Part shown: positions 17,617-26,627 of the stretch, one piece after another
How the letters are laid out: each line of letters opens with the position of its first letter
Position numbering within the stretch: the stretch's first letter is position 1
Source of the DNA: Methanospirillum stamsii
GTDB taxonomy: Archaea > Halobacteriota > Methanomicrobia > Methanomicrobiales > Methanospirillaceae
NCBI RefSeq assembly: GCF_046244385.1
Contig: NZ_CP176366.1
Location: 2,232,001-2,296,000, forward strand
Length of the DNA stretch: 64,000 nt
Direction: 5' to 3'
The notes under the pieces: model-generated
Databases searched by the model: none
The model's input: only the letters and a program-made list of their open reading frames with translations
Told to the model about the DNA's origin: nothing
Position numbers and translations under genes: made by a program

Positions 17617-19068
17617 GGCTCTGTCTGAATTTCTAGTGATATGAAAAATTTTTTAATGAGAGTTACATTTAGAGAGATTTAATAGTATATAAAATAATAT
17701 ATATTATAATGGACGTTGTTACAACTTTAAATTCATATCATACGGTTCAAACTCTGAACCCGGTATTCATCCAATTCTCTAACCAATATATATTCGAAAA
17801 TGGAGTTTTTTATTCAAAGAATCCTCCCTGTTGTCCATCTTGCGGTAAAAAAATGGTACATAATGGATATAACACTTTAACCAAGAAAAATGTCGCAACA
17901 TTAAAAATTGGGAAATATCGTTGTCAGCATTGCAAAATTAATGTTCAAGAATCCCGTGAATTTTTTGAAATACTTCTCAAATTTCTTCATGACACTATTT
18001 TACCAATGATCCTGAAAATGCGATGGAATAAAATGTCTTACAGAGGAATCGAAGAAGTTCTTGAGCATATCCTCCCAATAGGTAAAGACGCAATATATAC
18101 ACTGGTTCAGGAAATGATACCAGCCACAGAATCCCCTGAAGTAAAAAAAAATCTACCAAATCCTTGGATATGATGAACAATTCATTCACATTGGAGGAAT
18201 TCGGAAATACCGATTATTGATTTTTGACATCGAGTCGGGAACACCAATTATTGATGTAGTGGTGAATGATAAAAAATCTGAAACCATTAAGAATGTATTT
18301 TTAGAATCAAAAATTGATTTGACAATTCCCACTGTTATTGTGACAGATTTAGATAGGGCATACCCTCAGATTATGGATGAACTGTTTGGTGATAATCTTC
18401 TCCATCAACCTTGTTTATTTCATTTACAAAAACTCATTCTGAAATCCTATTCTAAAAATTGCTCAATATTTGAGGAATTTTTAAAATATCGTTTGCTCAA
18501 TATCTTCTATGACCATAGCTATGAAATTGAATGGCTGACGCAGAGGATCGAAGAAGAGGAAAAAATCCAGAGTAATTGCTCAAAAAAAGAATATCGTGAG
18601 TGGTTGAAGACTAAAAAAGAAGAATTTCATCAATTTTGTAAAAAACTCAAATCAACCAAAACTCAACAAATAACCCGTAAATATGAAGAAATCGTGGATA
18701 ATATGTTAGATCTCCTCAGTATTATCGAAGAATTCCCTCTGGAGGTACAAAAAAGGTTGAAAATGATCGACAAAATTTTTCTTAAACTCACAAATTTTTG
18801 TGATTCTGAAATTATACCAAAAACTAACAATATTGTTGAGAATTATTTCTTTCGAACACTCAACATGGATTGGAAAAAAAGGATGAAGACCGATGTCGGT
18901 TTTTTAAATCATCTCAAACTTCAATCAATTAGAATATCTGGTACCTTAAACGAAGTGAAAATGACAATTATTGATGTTTTTTGTGCAATTCGAGTATTTT
19001 GCAATTATTATGGCTAAAGTTATAGAGTTCCTGAAATTCGGGGTATCACTTGATTATCCGACAGAGCC
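17617..19068 (+). mobile_element. Insertion sequence with GGCTCTGTC ends
   Basis: A 1452-bp element. Its left end begins GGCTCTGTCTGAATTTCTAG and its right end, read inward, begins GGCTCTGTCGGATAATCAAG, with the shared block AGTGATA following in both. It is flanked by a 7-bp direct repeat TTCTGCT (17610-17616 and 19069-19075). It carries one transposase gene broken at an A run. The same ends occur on a 163-bp element at 34.6 kb. The IS family is not certain; the single DDE transposase with an N-terminal zinc-finger and this TSD length suggest an ISNCY-type or related archaeal group. Confidence 0.85.
17709..19017 (+). pseudogene. DDE transposase, frameshifted at an A9 run
   Basis: The first frame (17709-18173) has a zinc-finger-like start (CCPSCGKKM...YRCQHC) and a helical DNA-binding part. 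It then ends in NLPNPWI. One base fewer in the A9 run at 18143-18151 continues as KIYQILGYDEQFIHIGGIRKYRLLIFDIESG into the second part, which has TVIVTDLDRAYP (Asp), HQPCLFHLQK and the C-terminal NNIVENYFFRTLN with the Glu. The whole would be about 435 residues. An A run is a usual site of programmed slippage in IS transposases, so it might still be made by frameshifting; a dead copy or a sequencing error are the alternatives. Confidence 0.75.
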
Positions 19069-19110
19069 TTCTGCTCCTGACTTTCAGATTATAATATTTT
19101 CAGTTATCAG

Positions 19111-19130
19111 AAACCGGATTTCGGTTTTTT
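19111..19130 (+). terminator. Hairpin with T tail after the IS
   Basis: AAACCG-GATTT-CGGTTT followed by TTT can fold into a six-base stem with a T tail, just downstream of the IS right end. It looks like an intrinsic-type terminator, though archaeal termination depends mainly on T tracts. Confidence 0.35.
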
Positions 19131-19193
19131 AAAAAAGTCCGAATGATCTTAATTATATAGGTTGATTTCCTAAGATTATTATATCTGATTTGA

Positions 19194-19349
19194 ATGAATT
19201 CAGACTCAAAATCATCTGATGAGATAAATGAATACCTGTCCATGCTTGATGGCATTTATATGCGAAATCAACAGCGGGTACTCAGGTTTCATGAAACAAA
19301 GCCGGATACGTACCATCCGGATAAAGTGAATGTAATGTTTCACGGATGA
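19194..19349 (+). CDS. Possible small protein, 51 residues
   Basis: An ATG-started frame encodes MNSDSKSSDEINEYLSML and then IYMRNQQRVLRFHETKPD, ending VMFHG. It is hydrophilic and charged, with no known motif. An A/T-rich tract upstream (19148-19160) could be a promoter, but there is no Shine-Dalgarno. It sits in a 480-bp gap between the IS and the chemoreceptor. Composition looks protein-like, yet support is weak. Confidence 0.3.
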   Translation: MNSDSKSSDEINEYLSMLDGIYMRNQQRVLRFHETKPDTYHPDKVNVMFHG

Positions 19350-19548
19350 ACTAACGATTTCTGACCCGGTTCTTCGGGATAGAGGTGAATAGTGTATCTG
19401 TTCACTCGTAATTATTTGCCTGTTTTAAGAAATAACCTCTATGTTTAGAGGTAATTATATCAGATAACCCTATATCTTCCTGATTTTATCTTCAGATAAG
19501 AAATAAAAAAAATAGTGCTGATTTGCAAAACCCAGCGGTAATTTGAAT
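19350..19548. other. Spacer without recognised gene
   Basis: About 200 bases of A/T-rich sequence between the possible small protein and the end of the chemoreceptor. A near-palindromic stretch around 19430-19456 (AACCTCTATG and TTAGAGGTAA) could form a hairpin that ends the chemoreceptor transcript. Nothing else was recognised. Confidence 0.3.
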
Positions 19549-21456
19549 TTATACCACAAATTTTGACATCTCAGCCGATAGCATCTCCACACTCTGAGAG
19601 ACATTTTGTATTGCTTTTACTATCTGGGCAAGGGCTGCAGAGGCTTCTTCGGTTGCGGCAGATGAGTCCAGTGCCTGACGAACGGTATTATTCAAAAGCG
19701 TCGCAACTTCATTTATACTTGCAGTAATTTCTTCAACACTCGCTGCCTGCTCTTCGGTAACTGAAGCCATATTTGTCACATTTGTTGATATATCCTCAAT
19801 GGAATCTGCAATACTGGTGAATGATGTGATAGTTTCAGACAATGCTGCATTCCCTTCCTTTACATTATCTACTGAACTTTTAACGGCATCTGCAGCTTTC
19901 TGGGATTTTAACTGGAGATTATTTATCATCTCAGCAATATTCTCTGCCGATTGTCTGGAATCCTGGGCCAGCGACTTTACTTCTGCAGCAACAACGGCAA
20001 ATCCGCGGCCTGCTTCTCCGGCACGTGCCGCTTCTATTGCAGCGTTTAACGCAAGTAAATTTGTCTGGTTTGCAATGTCTGTGATCAGTTTTACAATTTT
20101 TCCTATCTGATCCATCTGGCCCCTGATATCATTGACAATGGTATCAACTTCCTCAGATGTCCGGGTGATCCCCTCCATTGCATGCTCGGTCTTCTTTGCA
20201 AGCTGAATCCCGGTTTTACTCTTCTCCTCTGCCGATGAAGCGAGCCGTGCAACAGAGTCACCATTTGAAGCAATATTAGCAACCGCTGTAGACAGATCCT
20301 CCATCGCCCGAAGAATCTGTCTGACTCCGTCTTCTCCCTGCTCCGTATTATGACTTAAGGTATTAGAGTTCTGTGCGAGCAAATTTGTACCTGCGGAAAC
20401 CTCTTCAACACTGGCATTTACTTCTTCAGCACCGGATGCAATATCCCCTATCTTATCTTTAAATACCCGGAAAGGATTGGTGATAATCTCGAGAATCTGG
20501 TTGACTCCTCTTGATATTTCAAAAAAGTCACCGGTGTAATTTTCCTCATGGGTTCGTACAGTAAGATCTCCTTTCTCTGCGGTTTGAATTACCTGGATAA
20601 TATCGTTAATTGCCTGTTTTTGATCAGTCAGATCATAATACACTGATAAAACACTGACGACTTTCCCTGATTTATCAGTAAGAGGGATATTATGGCGTTC
20701 AAGTGTTTTGATGCCGGTAGAGAATCTGATGACCGCCATCCCCTGGCTGGATTTTCCATATTTAAATGTGTCAGCAACGTTCGTTCCGGTCTGACTGATG
20801 TAATCAAAGTCTTTGATTGTAATCCGACTGGCATCCCCGGAACTAAAACCCATGAGATTTACTGCAACCTTGTTTATGGTAGTGATATTGAGATTCGGGT
20901 CCCAGACTATTATCGGGTATGGATTTTCATTGACTATGGTATCCGCTCTTTTTTGAAGGGCTTCAATCTCATCAAGTTCTGTTTTTAATTCGGTCACATC
21001 ATTATAAACCGATAGAATCGTCCTGATATTGCCCTGTTTATCAAGAATAGGAATGGTATATCTGACCCATGAGAGGATCCCTGCCGGGAATTTAAAGGTA
21101 GCCTCTCCTGACTTCATCACTTTATCGCGAAGAGTTTCCTGGATTCCATCTCCTTTTTTATCAATATATACAAAATCAGATAGTTTGAGTGAGAGTGCTT
21201 TTTCCCTGGAATAACCGGTTTTTTTCACAAATACATCGTTTGTATCGATTACTTGTAAATCCGGATTCCAGACAAGTATCGGATTTGGGTTGTGCCTGAA
21301 TAAAGATTCGTATTTTTCTTTCTCACTTTTAAGTGCAGAAATCTCTTCATTAAGTGATCTAATGGTATCATTGAGTTGGATATTTTTTTTAATACATTCA
21401 TCCCGTGAAATATCTTCGGGTTTTGAATCATATTCAGGATCAGAGTTCATATGCAT
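19549..21456 (-). CDS. Soluble methyl-accepting chemotaxis protein with two PAS domains
   Basis: A 635-residue cytoplasmic receptor with no membrane helix. After a short coiled coil (residues 20-50) come two PAS domains (about 48-165 and 168-285; each has NPxPIxVWxPxLxxxxxN and ends in an IxSVxYDxT segment), a HAMP-like linker (VIQTAEKGDLTVRTHEENYTGDF), then the signalling domain to the end with the highly conserved hairpin tip EAARAGEAGRGFAVVAAEVKSLA. It should sense an intracellular signal such as redox or ligand via PAS and control CheA through CheW. No other che genes lie beside it. It is related to the broken receptor at 29-40 kb. Confidence 0.93.
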   Translation of the reverse strand: MHMNSDPEYDSKPEDISRDECIKKNIQLNDTIRSLNEEISALKSEKEKYESLFRHNPNPILVWNPDLQVIDTNDVFVKKTGYSREKALSLKLSDFVYIDKKGDGIQETLRDKVMKSGEATFKFPAGILSWVRYTIPILDKQGNIRTILSVYNDVTELKTELDEIEALQKRADTIVNENPYPIIVWDPNLNITTINKVAVNLMGFSSGDASRITIKDFDYISQTGTNVADTFKYGKSSQGMAVIRFSTGIKTLERHNIPLTDKSGKVVSVLSVYYDLTDQKQAINDIIQVIQTAEKGDLTVRTHEENYTGDFFEISRGVNQILEIITNPFRVFKDKIGDIASGAEEVNASVEEVSAGTNLLAQNSNTLSHNTEQGEDGVRQILRAMEDLSTAVANIASNGDSVARLASSAEEKSKTGIQLAKKTEHAMEGITRTSEEVDTIVNDIRGQMDQIGKIVKLITDIANQTNLLALNAAIEAARAGEAGRGFAVVAAEVKSLAQDSRQSAENIAEMINNLQLKSQKAADAVKSSVDNVKEGNAALSETITSFTSIADSIEDISTNVTNMASVTEEQAASVEEITASINEVATLLNNTVRQALDSSAATEEASAALAQIVKAIQNVSQSVEMLSAEMSKFVV

Positions 21457-21713
21457 TCATATATCCATTAATCGTTAAAAAACCTTGGTGAATAGTACTC
21501 ATGTAATATATCTGGATCAAAATATTCTTAAAAACTGTGTTTTGTCGGATTTTGATGAAATTTAAATCCCAATCTCAAATTTTTATTTTTTGTTGTTTCA
21601 TTCCACCGACTATTCATCAGATATATATTCATAAAAAACAAGGTTGACTTCAAGGGGCAATCCACATCAGTCTGTCAGAAAATGTATGTCTCCCATTGAA
21701 AATTGGTGTAATT

Positions 21714-23747
21714 ATGATTTTTCGTAAAAAATTCAGTTTATCAGTAGTATTGCTGGGTATCGTCACTCTTGTTCTCTGCCCTGTTATACTGGCTCAGGAA
21801 GAACCTCTGTCACATGATGATATTTTGAAAATGGAATATCTGCACAAATTCGTTCTTTCCCCGGATGAATCAAAGATAATCTACCTGGTAACTGAGGGTG
21901 ATGATCTCACTCCTCCGGCTGATAACGCGACACTCCGGATGATACTGACCAAATCAAAAACTGAGACCATTCTCTCGTCTCCGGATGAATCAGTTACCTC
22001 CTGGTCTGTTTCACCTGACAGCAGACATCTTGCATATACAGCACTACCCAGGACCGGAGGCGATAGTTATCTTACCATTCTTGATCTTACCACGATGAAA
22101 GTTGAAAAGATGCCCGGCGTGCCAAAAGAGTTGTTGAATGGTTTTTCATGGGCCGGAACTTCCGGTCTGGCATACCTTGGACCTTCTCCTGATACTCCAG
22201 AAGATACAAAACCCGGAGGGGTTACGATCATGGACAAGGAGCCTGATCCGGTCATCCTGAATTCGTATGATATAAAAACCGGAGAAATCACGAACCCTAC
22301 CACAAATACCGATGTCATCTATGCATATCTCCCCTCTCCGAACGGGAGATACATCCTTTATAAATCCTCTGAGTATCCGGAAGTCTGGCTGACAAATCCT
22401 GAATTTACATATTATCTCCTTGATGTGGAGAATGGGACTGAAGATGAGATTATGACCCGGGAAGAAGGGTATCAGGATGAAAATGAGTTTGCATGGGCTC
22501 CGGATAGTTCTGTCGTTTACATAGAACGGATGATAAATGGTGGCATGCATTATCCGGTGAGGTATGCTTCGGATATTATTACATACTCCCCGGCTACCAG
22601 AACAGTCGAAGAGATACCGATGCAATGGGACAGGTTAATGCTGAAAGATCTCTTCAACGATGATATTGAGATGACTCCTTTCATGGGCGGTGTGTATGCT
22701 CTTCTGGCTGACGGGACAAATCCCCAACTTGTAAAATATACGAAAACACCTTCCGGGTGGAATATGGTCCTCCTCAAAGGAGAACACCAGGGGAATATTT
22801 TTGCTCTTGAATCAACGGTGGATGGCAATACGCTGTATTACAACTATAATTCTGCATCAGTCCCTCCACAGATCTATAAGGCACACATCTCCGGAGACAG
22901 CATTGGAACTCCTGAAAATATGACACATCTGAATGCAAAACTCCTGGAAAAACCCCTGGGTTCTTCGGAGGTAATTGAGTGGAAAGGAGCCGGTGGAGAT
23001 ACCATTCAGGGAGTTGTCCGGTATCCTCCCGGCTATACCAAAGGCACGTTGTATCCTCTGGTCGTTGTCATTCACGGTGGTCCAATTTATACCGATTTTG
23101 ACAGCTGGCGTGATACCTGGGAATTTCCCTACCATCTGATAACCAGTGCCGGGTTTGTCACATTCTCACCCAATTATCATGGAAGTAGTAATTACGGGTT
23201 TGATTTTGCCGCATCAATCGAGGAAGGGCATACATATTCCCTTGCGGTGGAAGATATGATGAATGGCGTTGCAGTTCTCGCAGATAAGGGTGTTATTGAT
23301 AAAAACCGGGTAGGAGTGACCGGATGGTCATATGGAGGTATTCTGACTCTTTCATGGGTAACAAAAGACAACTCCCTGAAGGCCGGAGTAGTTGGAGCCG
23401 GGTACCAGGATGAAAACTCCCAATTGGCATATACGAATGGTATTGTCATGAACCGGATGTATTATGATAAGACGCCTTTTGAGGATCCCGAGCCGTACAT
23501 CCGGAACATGGGGGTTTATAATGCCGGAAATGTTACCGCTCCGATACTCATGCTCCAGGGTACAGTGGATAATGCGGTGGTTCCGGCGAGTGCGATGACA
23601 ACCTACCGGGCATACAAGATGGCAAGTAAAGGTGATGTTCAGATGATTCTCTTTAAGGATGAGCCTCATCATATGAAACACTATGATAACCAGGTCCGGA
23701 AAGTGACCGAAGAGATAGAGTGGCTTTCCGGTCACCTCCTCTCCTGA
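21714..23747 (+). CDS. Exported S9-family prolyl oligopeptidase-like serine peptidase
   Basis: I start at the ATG at 21714, which directly opens a signal peptide (MIFRKKFSLSVVLLGIVTLV); a TTG 18 bases upstream in the same frame is less likely. The protein of 677 residues has an N-terminal beta-propeller (about 30-370) and a C-terminal alpha/beta-hydrolase (about 400-677). The catalytic triad is visible: Ser in GWSYGG (about 538), Asp in GTVDNAVVP (about 619) and His in EPHHM (about 651). It probably trims oligopeptides outside the cell, with the propeller limiting access. It is monocistronic. Confidence 0.93.
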   Translation: MIFRKKFSLSVVLLGIVTLVLCPVILAQEEPLSHDDILKMEYLHKFVLSPDESKIIYLVTEGDDLTPPADNATLRMILTKSKTETILSSPDESVTSWSVSPDSRHLAYTALPRTGGDSYLTILDLTTMKVEKMPGVPKELLNGFSWAGTSGLAYLGPSPDTPEDTKPGGVTIMDKEPDPVILNSYDIKTGEITNPTTNTDVIYAYLPSPNGRYILYKSSEYPEVWLTNPEFTYYLLDVENGTEDEIMTREEGYQDENEFAWAPDSSVVYIERMINGGMHYPVRYASDIITYSPATRTVEEIPMQWDRLMLKDLFNDDIEMTPFMGGVYALLADGTNPQLVKYTKTPSGWNMVLLKGEHQGNIFALESTVDGNTLYYNYNSASVPPQIYKAHISGDSIGTPENMTHLNAKLLEKPLGSSEVIEWKGAGGDTIQGVVRYPPGYTKGTLYPLVVVIHGGPIYTDFDSWRDTWEFPYHLITSAGFVTFSPNYHGSSNYGFDFAASIEEGHTYSLAVEDMMNGVAVLADKGVIDKNRVGVTGWSYGGILTLSWVTKDNSLKAGVVGAGYQDENSQLAYTNGIVMNRMYYDKTPFEDPEPYIRNMGVYNAGNVTAPILMLQGTVDNAVVPASAMTTYRAYKMASKGDVQMILFKDEPHHMKHYDNQVRKVTEEIEWLSGHLLS

Positions 23748-23890
23748 TAATTTTGTGATTAAGATCAAACTATTTGTCTTAAGGATCCGGGTCTGAACAT
23801 GGAATGAGTAAATCCCGGGTTCCTACACGTATGCTCATTATGCTTTGTAGCTGATAGTACCATCAATTTAGTATTTTGTGCATCAGAATC

Positions 23891-24652
23891 ATGGACGAGT
23901 TCATTATATTTTTTGCGGCTTTTGCAGGGGGTTTTATCAATGCAGTCGCCGGAGGAGGAACCCTGGTAAGTTTTCCTGCCCTCTTAGCCCTTGGGATTCC
24001 TCCCGTTACGGCAAATATCACCAATACTCTTGCTCTTTGCCCCGGATATTTCGGAGGGATTTTTGCCCAGCGAAAAGAGTTCAAATTTCAAAAGAAAAGA
24101 CTTCTCCGGATTCTTCCTGTCTGTGTGGTCGGTGGATTCATTGGCGGTTTCCTGCTTATTCATTCAGATGAACAATCATTCAGGGAACTAATTCCCTACC
24201 TGATTCTCCTGGCAACAGTCCTTGTTGCCGTTCAGGTTCCGGTAAAGCGGTGGCTGCAGGCAAAAGAATCTAACGTCCGGTCAGCTTTTCTTGTCACCGG
24301 AGGAGGGTTTCTCCTGTTATTTTTCTCATCGGTGTACGGAGGATATTTTGGTGCCGGAGTCAGTGTAATCGTCATTGCTGTTCTGGGTCTCCTGTTTGAT
24401 GATTCACTGGCAAGTCTGAATGTCCTGAAACTTGCGATATCATTCAGTGTCAACATGACTGCTGCTCTTTTTTTCATCTTTTCCGGAAGTATCGAGTGGC
24501 TGATTGTCCTTATCATGAGTATCGGGTCTGTCATTGGAGGAGTTGCAGGGGGGAGTATTGTAGAGAAATTGAATCCGGACATGTTCCGGTGGATTATCGT
24601 AGGGTTTGGATTAGTGATATCCGGGTATTATTTCATGGGGGCCATTTTTTAA
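23891..24652 (+). CDS. TSUP/TauE-SafE family membrane transporter
   Basis: A 253-residue protein with eight or so membrane helices. The N-terminal half contains FAGGFINAVAGGGTLVSFPALLALGIPPVTANITNT and a repeated half follows, as expected for the TSUP (sulfite exporter TauE/SafE) family with its internal duplication. I start at the ATG 23891; an upstream TTG adds MCIRI. Substrates in the family include sulfite, sulfoacetate and other organosulfur anions, and cannot be fixed here. There is no partner gene. The sequence ends GYYFMGAIF. Confidence 0.9.
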   Translation: MDEFIIFFAAFAGGFINAVAGGGTLVSFPALLALGIPPVTANITNTLALCPGYFGGIFAQRKEFKFQKKRLLRILPVCVVGGFIGGFLLIHSDEQSFRELIPYLILLATVLVAVQVPVKRWLQAKESNVRSAFLVTGGGFLLLFFSSVYGGYFGAGVSVIVIAVLGLLFDDSLASLNVLKLAISFSVNMTAALFFIFSGSIEWLIVLIMSIGSVIGGVAGGSIVEKLNPDMFRWIIVGFGLVISGYYFMGAIF

Positions 24653-24695
24653 TGAGAACTGTATTAATTTTTCCTTGAAATAATGGTGTTTTGGG

Positions 24696-24947
24696 ATGTT
24701 AAATCAGATATCCGTGACCAGATTTGATTTAGGAAATATTGTTGATATCATCAGTAAGAGAGGCTGATACACAGGTTACAAAAGATTCACCTACAATTAC
24801 CGATACAATAAGTTTCTTTAAACCTATCGCCCGTCAGATTGAAGATATTTCACAAAATATCGCCGAAACCAGGTTTCAACAATTATTAATGATCTTTTGG
24901 TTATTGCATCACGGCTTGATGAGTCAATATCAAGGATAAATAATTAA
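24696..24947 (+). pseudogene. Degenerate small gene with two frameshifts
   Basis: Three frames combine into one plausible protein. MLNQISVTRFDLGNIVDIIS opens at the ATG 24696, then SVREADTQVTKDSPT...FFKPIARQIEDISQNIAET is read in a second frame and VSTIINDLLVIASRLDESISRINN in a third, ending at 24947. The pieces are hydrophilic and helical, with heptad-like patterns. Each break is a one- or two-base shift. No homology was recognised. It may be a dead gene or a chance arrangement. Confidence 0.35.
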
Positions 24948-25081
24948 TCTCTATTTTTGGGATTTTTTAACCTGTTTTGGATGTCTGATATCATTACTTG
25001 AAAAGGTTCTATTGAACTAAACCCCAGAGTAGTGTCTCTCATATATATTCAATGAAAAAAGAGGCGTAATTATCTGAAGGT

Positions 25082-25414
25082 TCAATCCTCCAGCATGGAT
25101 TGTATATATGGTATTAATTCAGGAATATCTCGTGTTGCAGTCAGAAAAATCAATCTTTCATCAGTTCTGAAATAGGCATGGATAAGAATATCCCGCATCC
25201 CTGCAATCTCATCCCATGAAACTTCCGGATATTTTCCTTTCATATCTTCAGGGATTTGTTTTACTGCTTCACCAATAATCATGATTTGATCGCGAACTGC
25301 ACTCATTGTTTTTTCATCATGAGAAAACTCATCAAGTGATATCGACCCAATAAACCTTTCAATTCTGTTGCAAGAATCAAGAATATCCTGGAGAAAAAGA
25401 TGTGGTTCCCTCAT
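25082..25414 (-). CDS. HepT-like HEPN toxin (DUF86)
   Basis: A 110-residue helical HEPN protein. The RNase motif Rx4HxY is intact (R74, H79, Y81 in MRDILIHAYF). Family members cleave RNA, or are silenced by polyadenylylation of the motif Tyr by the cognate MNT nucleotidyltransferase. Its ATG overlaps the stop of that partner gene (ATGA), so the two are translated together. All expected residues are present and it looks functional. Confidence 0.9.
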   Translation of the reverse strand: MREPHLFLQDILDSCNRIERFIGSISLDEFSHDEKTMSAVRDQIMIIGEAVKQIPEDMKGKYPEVSWDEIAGMRDILIHAYFRTDERLIFLTATRDIPELIPYIQSMLED

Positions 25415-25704
25415 ATATACATGACATCTGATAGAATGGGTGTCCTTAGTTCTGGCCTGATTGCACGCTCTGGAACGACATCTACAGATTCTCCAAATAG
25501 TTTTTCAAGGTATATTTTCAATCCGGAGTGATCGAGAAGACTAGCTTCATCACTGAAATCAACCAAAATATCTATGTCACTTTCCGGACCCGCTTCGTTA
25601 CGTATTACTGAGCCGAAGATGCCAATTTTTGTGATATGATATTTCTGTATAAGATGAGGTCTTTTCTCTTTTAATACAGAGATGACCTCTTCTTTCTTTT
25701 TCAT
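25411..25704 (-). CDS. MntA-like minimal nucleotidyltransferase antitoxin
   Basis: A 97-residue protein started at the ATG 25704, which has AGGAGAC 8 bases upstream; an in-frame upstream Met lacks this. The nucleotidyltransferase core is GSVIRNEAGPESDIDILVDF (GSx2R at 31-35 and SDxD at 42-45). In the HEPN-MNT systems the enzyme adds AMP to the toxin Tyr and so neutralises it. It precedes the HepT gene with a 4-base overlap, the standard order. It is promoter-proximal, and an 845-bp gene-free region lies upstream. Confidence 0.9.
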   Translation of the reverse strand: MKKKEEVISVLKEKRPHLIQKYHITKIGIFGSVIRNEAGPESDIDILVDFSDEASLLDHSGLKIYLEKLFGESVDVVPERAIRPELRTPILSDVMYI

Positions 25705-26606
25705 GAAATTTGTCTCCTGGATGGGCTTTTTGAGGGAATACTGCTCGTATCGACCATGCACAATTATGTCATTATATTTATTGACACTCCTCTCATAATA
25801 ACGCTAGGATGAATCCTGTAATTGAACTGATTTCAGTTAAACGTTATATGATGAATAACATTTATTTTGACAAAATCAGTCCGTAATGGAATTCAAAATT
25901 TTATCACAAATATAATGGGAATTCTCTTCCACCCATAGTTATGACCAGAACGGCTGTAGTGAGAATGGTGCTTCCTCAAATTAATAGATAGGCACCATGG
26001 TGAGTTTTGTTATGCTGCCCTCCGGATTTGCAAGATTCCGGGTAGCAGTCTTCATTCGCTCCCGTCTGTGTGAAATCTGCCATGTTAGATAAAACACTGC
26101 TGTGAATTCATGTCGCTGAATTGAATTTGTTCAAAGGGCGGGGTTAATCGGGATTCTCTTCCGAAATTTTTACTCCTCAGTCAGACCCGTCCGGAAATAT
26201 ATGTTCAGAGGGCGATGAAGTGCAATTCTGCCCTTTAATATAATATAGGGTCAAAAAAAGTCAGGTTTGCATGACCTTTAAATACTCCCGGAAATATGCT
26301 TTCACCAAGGCTCTTAAAAAGGGGGATCAAAGCCCTTGACATACAATCCATTGACCTGTTTTTGGGGCAAATAGCGGCCCCTTGAGAATTCGACATTTGC
26401 GGTTTAATCACTAAAAAAAGGTTAAATTGGGGCTAAAAAATTATATGTATATTGGGGTTATATATTGGTGTATTTTTCATGAAATAAGGCCAATTTAGGT
26501 TTTTTAAAATGGTGGTAATGAATGAACATATAAAAAGGGTGTTTTTTACCCGTTTATTTACGGGCTCTAATGATAATAACTGCCTGACCCTGATCTAATT
26601 CTTTAG
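25705..26606. other. Gene-free region of about 900 bp with hairpins
   Basis: No frame longer than about 30 codons looks coding on either strand. A possible stem GGGGC...GCCCC lies at 26364-26381, and GGCTC...AAAGCC at 26310-26335. Further on, the phrase ATTGGGG occurs twice about 35 bases apart (26430-26470). An A/T-rich promoter-like tract (around 26230-26250) lies in the middle. A structured RNA or a very long leader for the fusion gene at 26.6 kb is possible; nothing firm can be named. Confidence 0.35.
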
Positions 26607-26627
26607 TTGTCTTATCTGGTTATTGGA

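Noticed and set aside
26210..26400. tRNA, SRP RNA or RNase P RNA in the gene-free region
   Set aside because: No cloverleaf, no SRP or RNase P core motifs could be found by eye.
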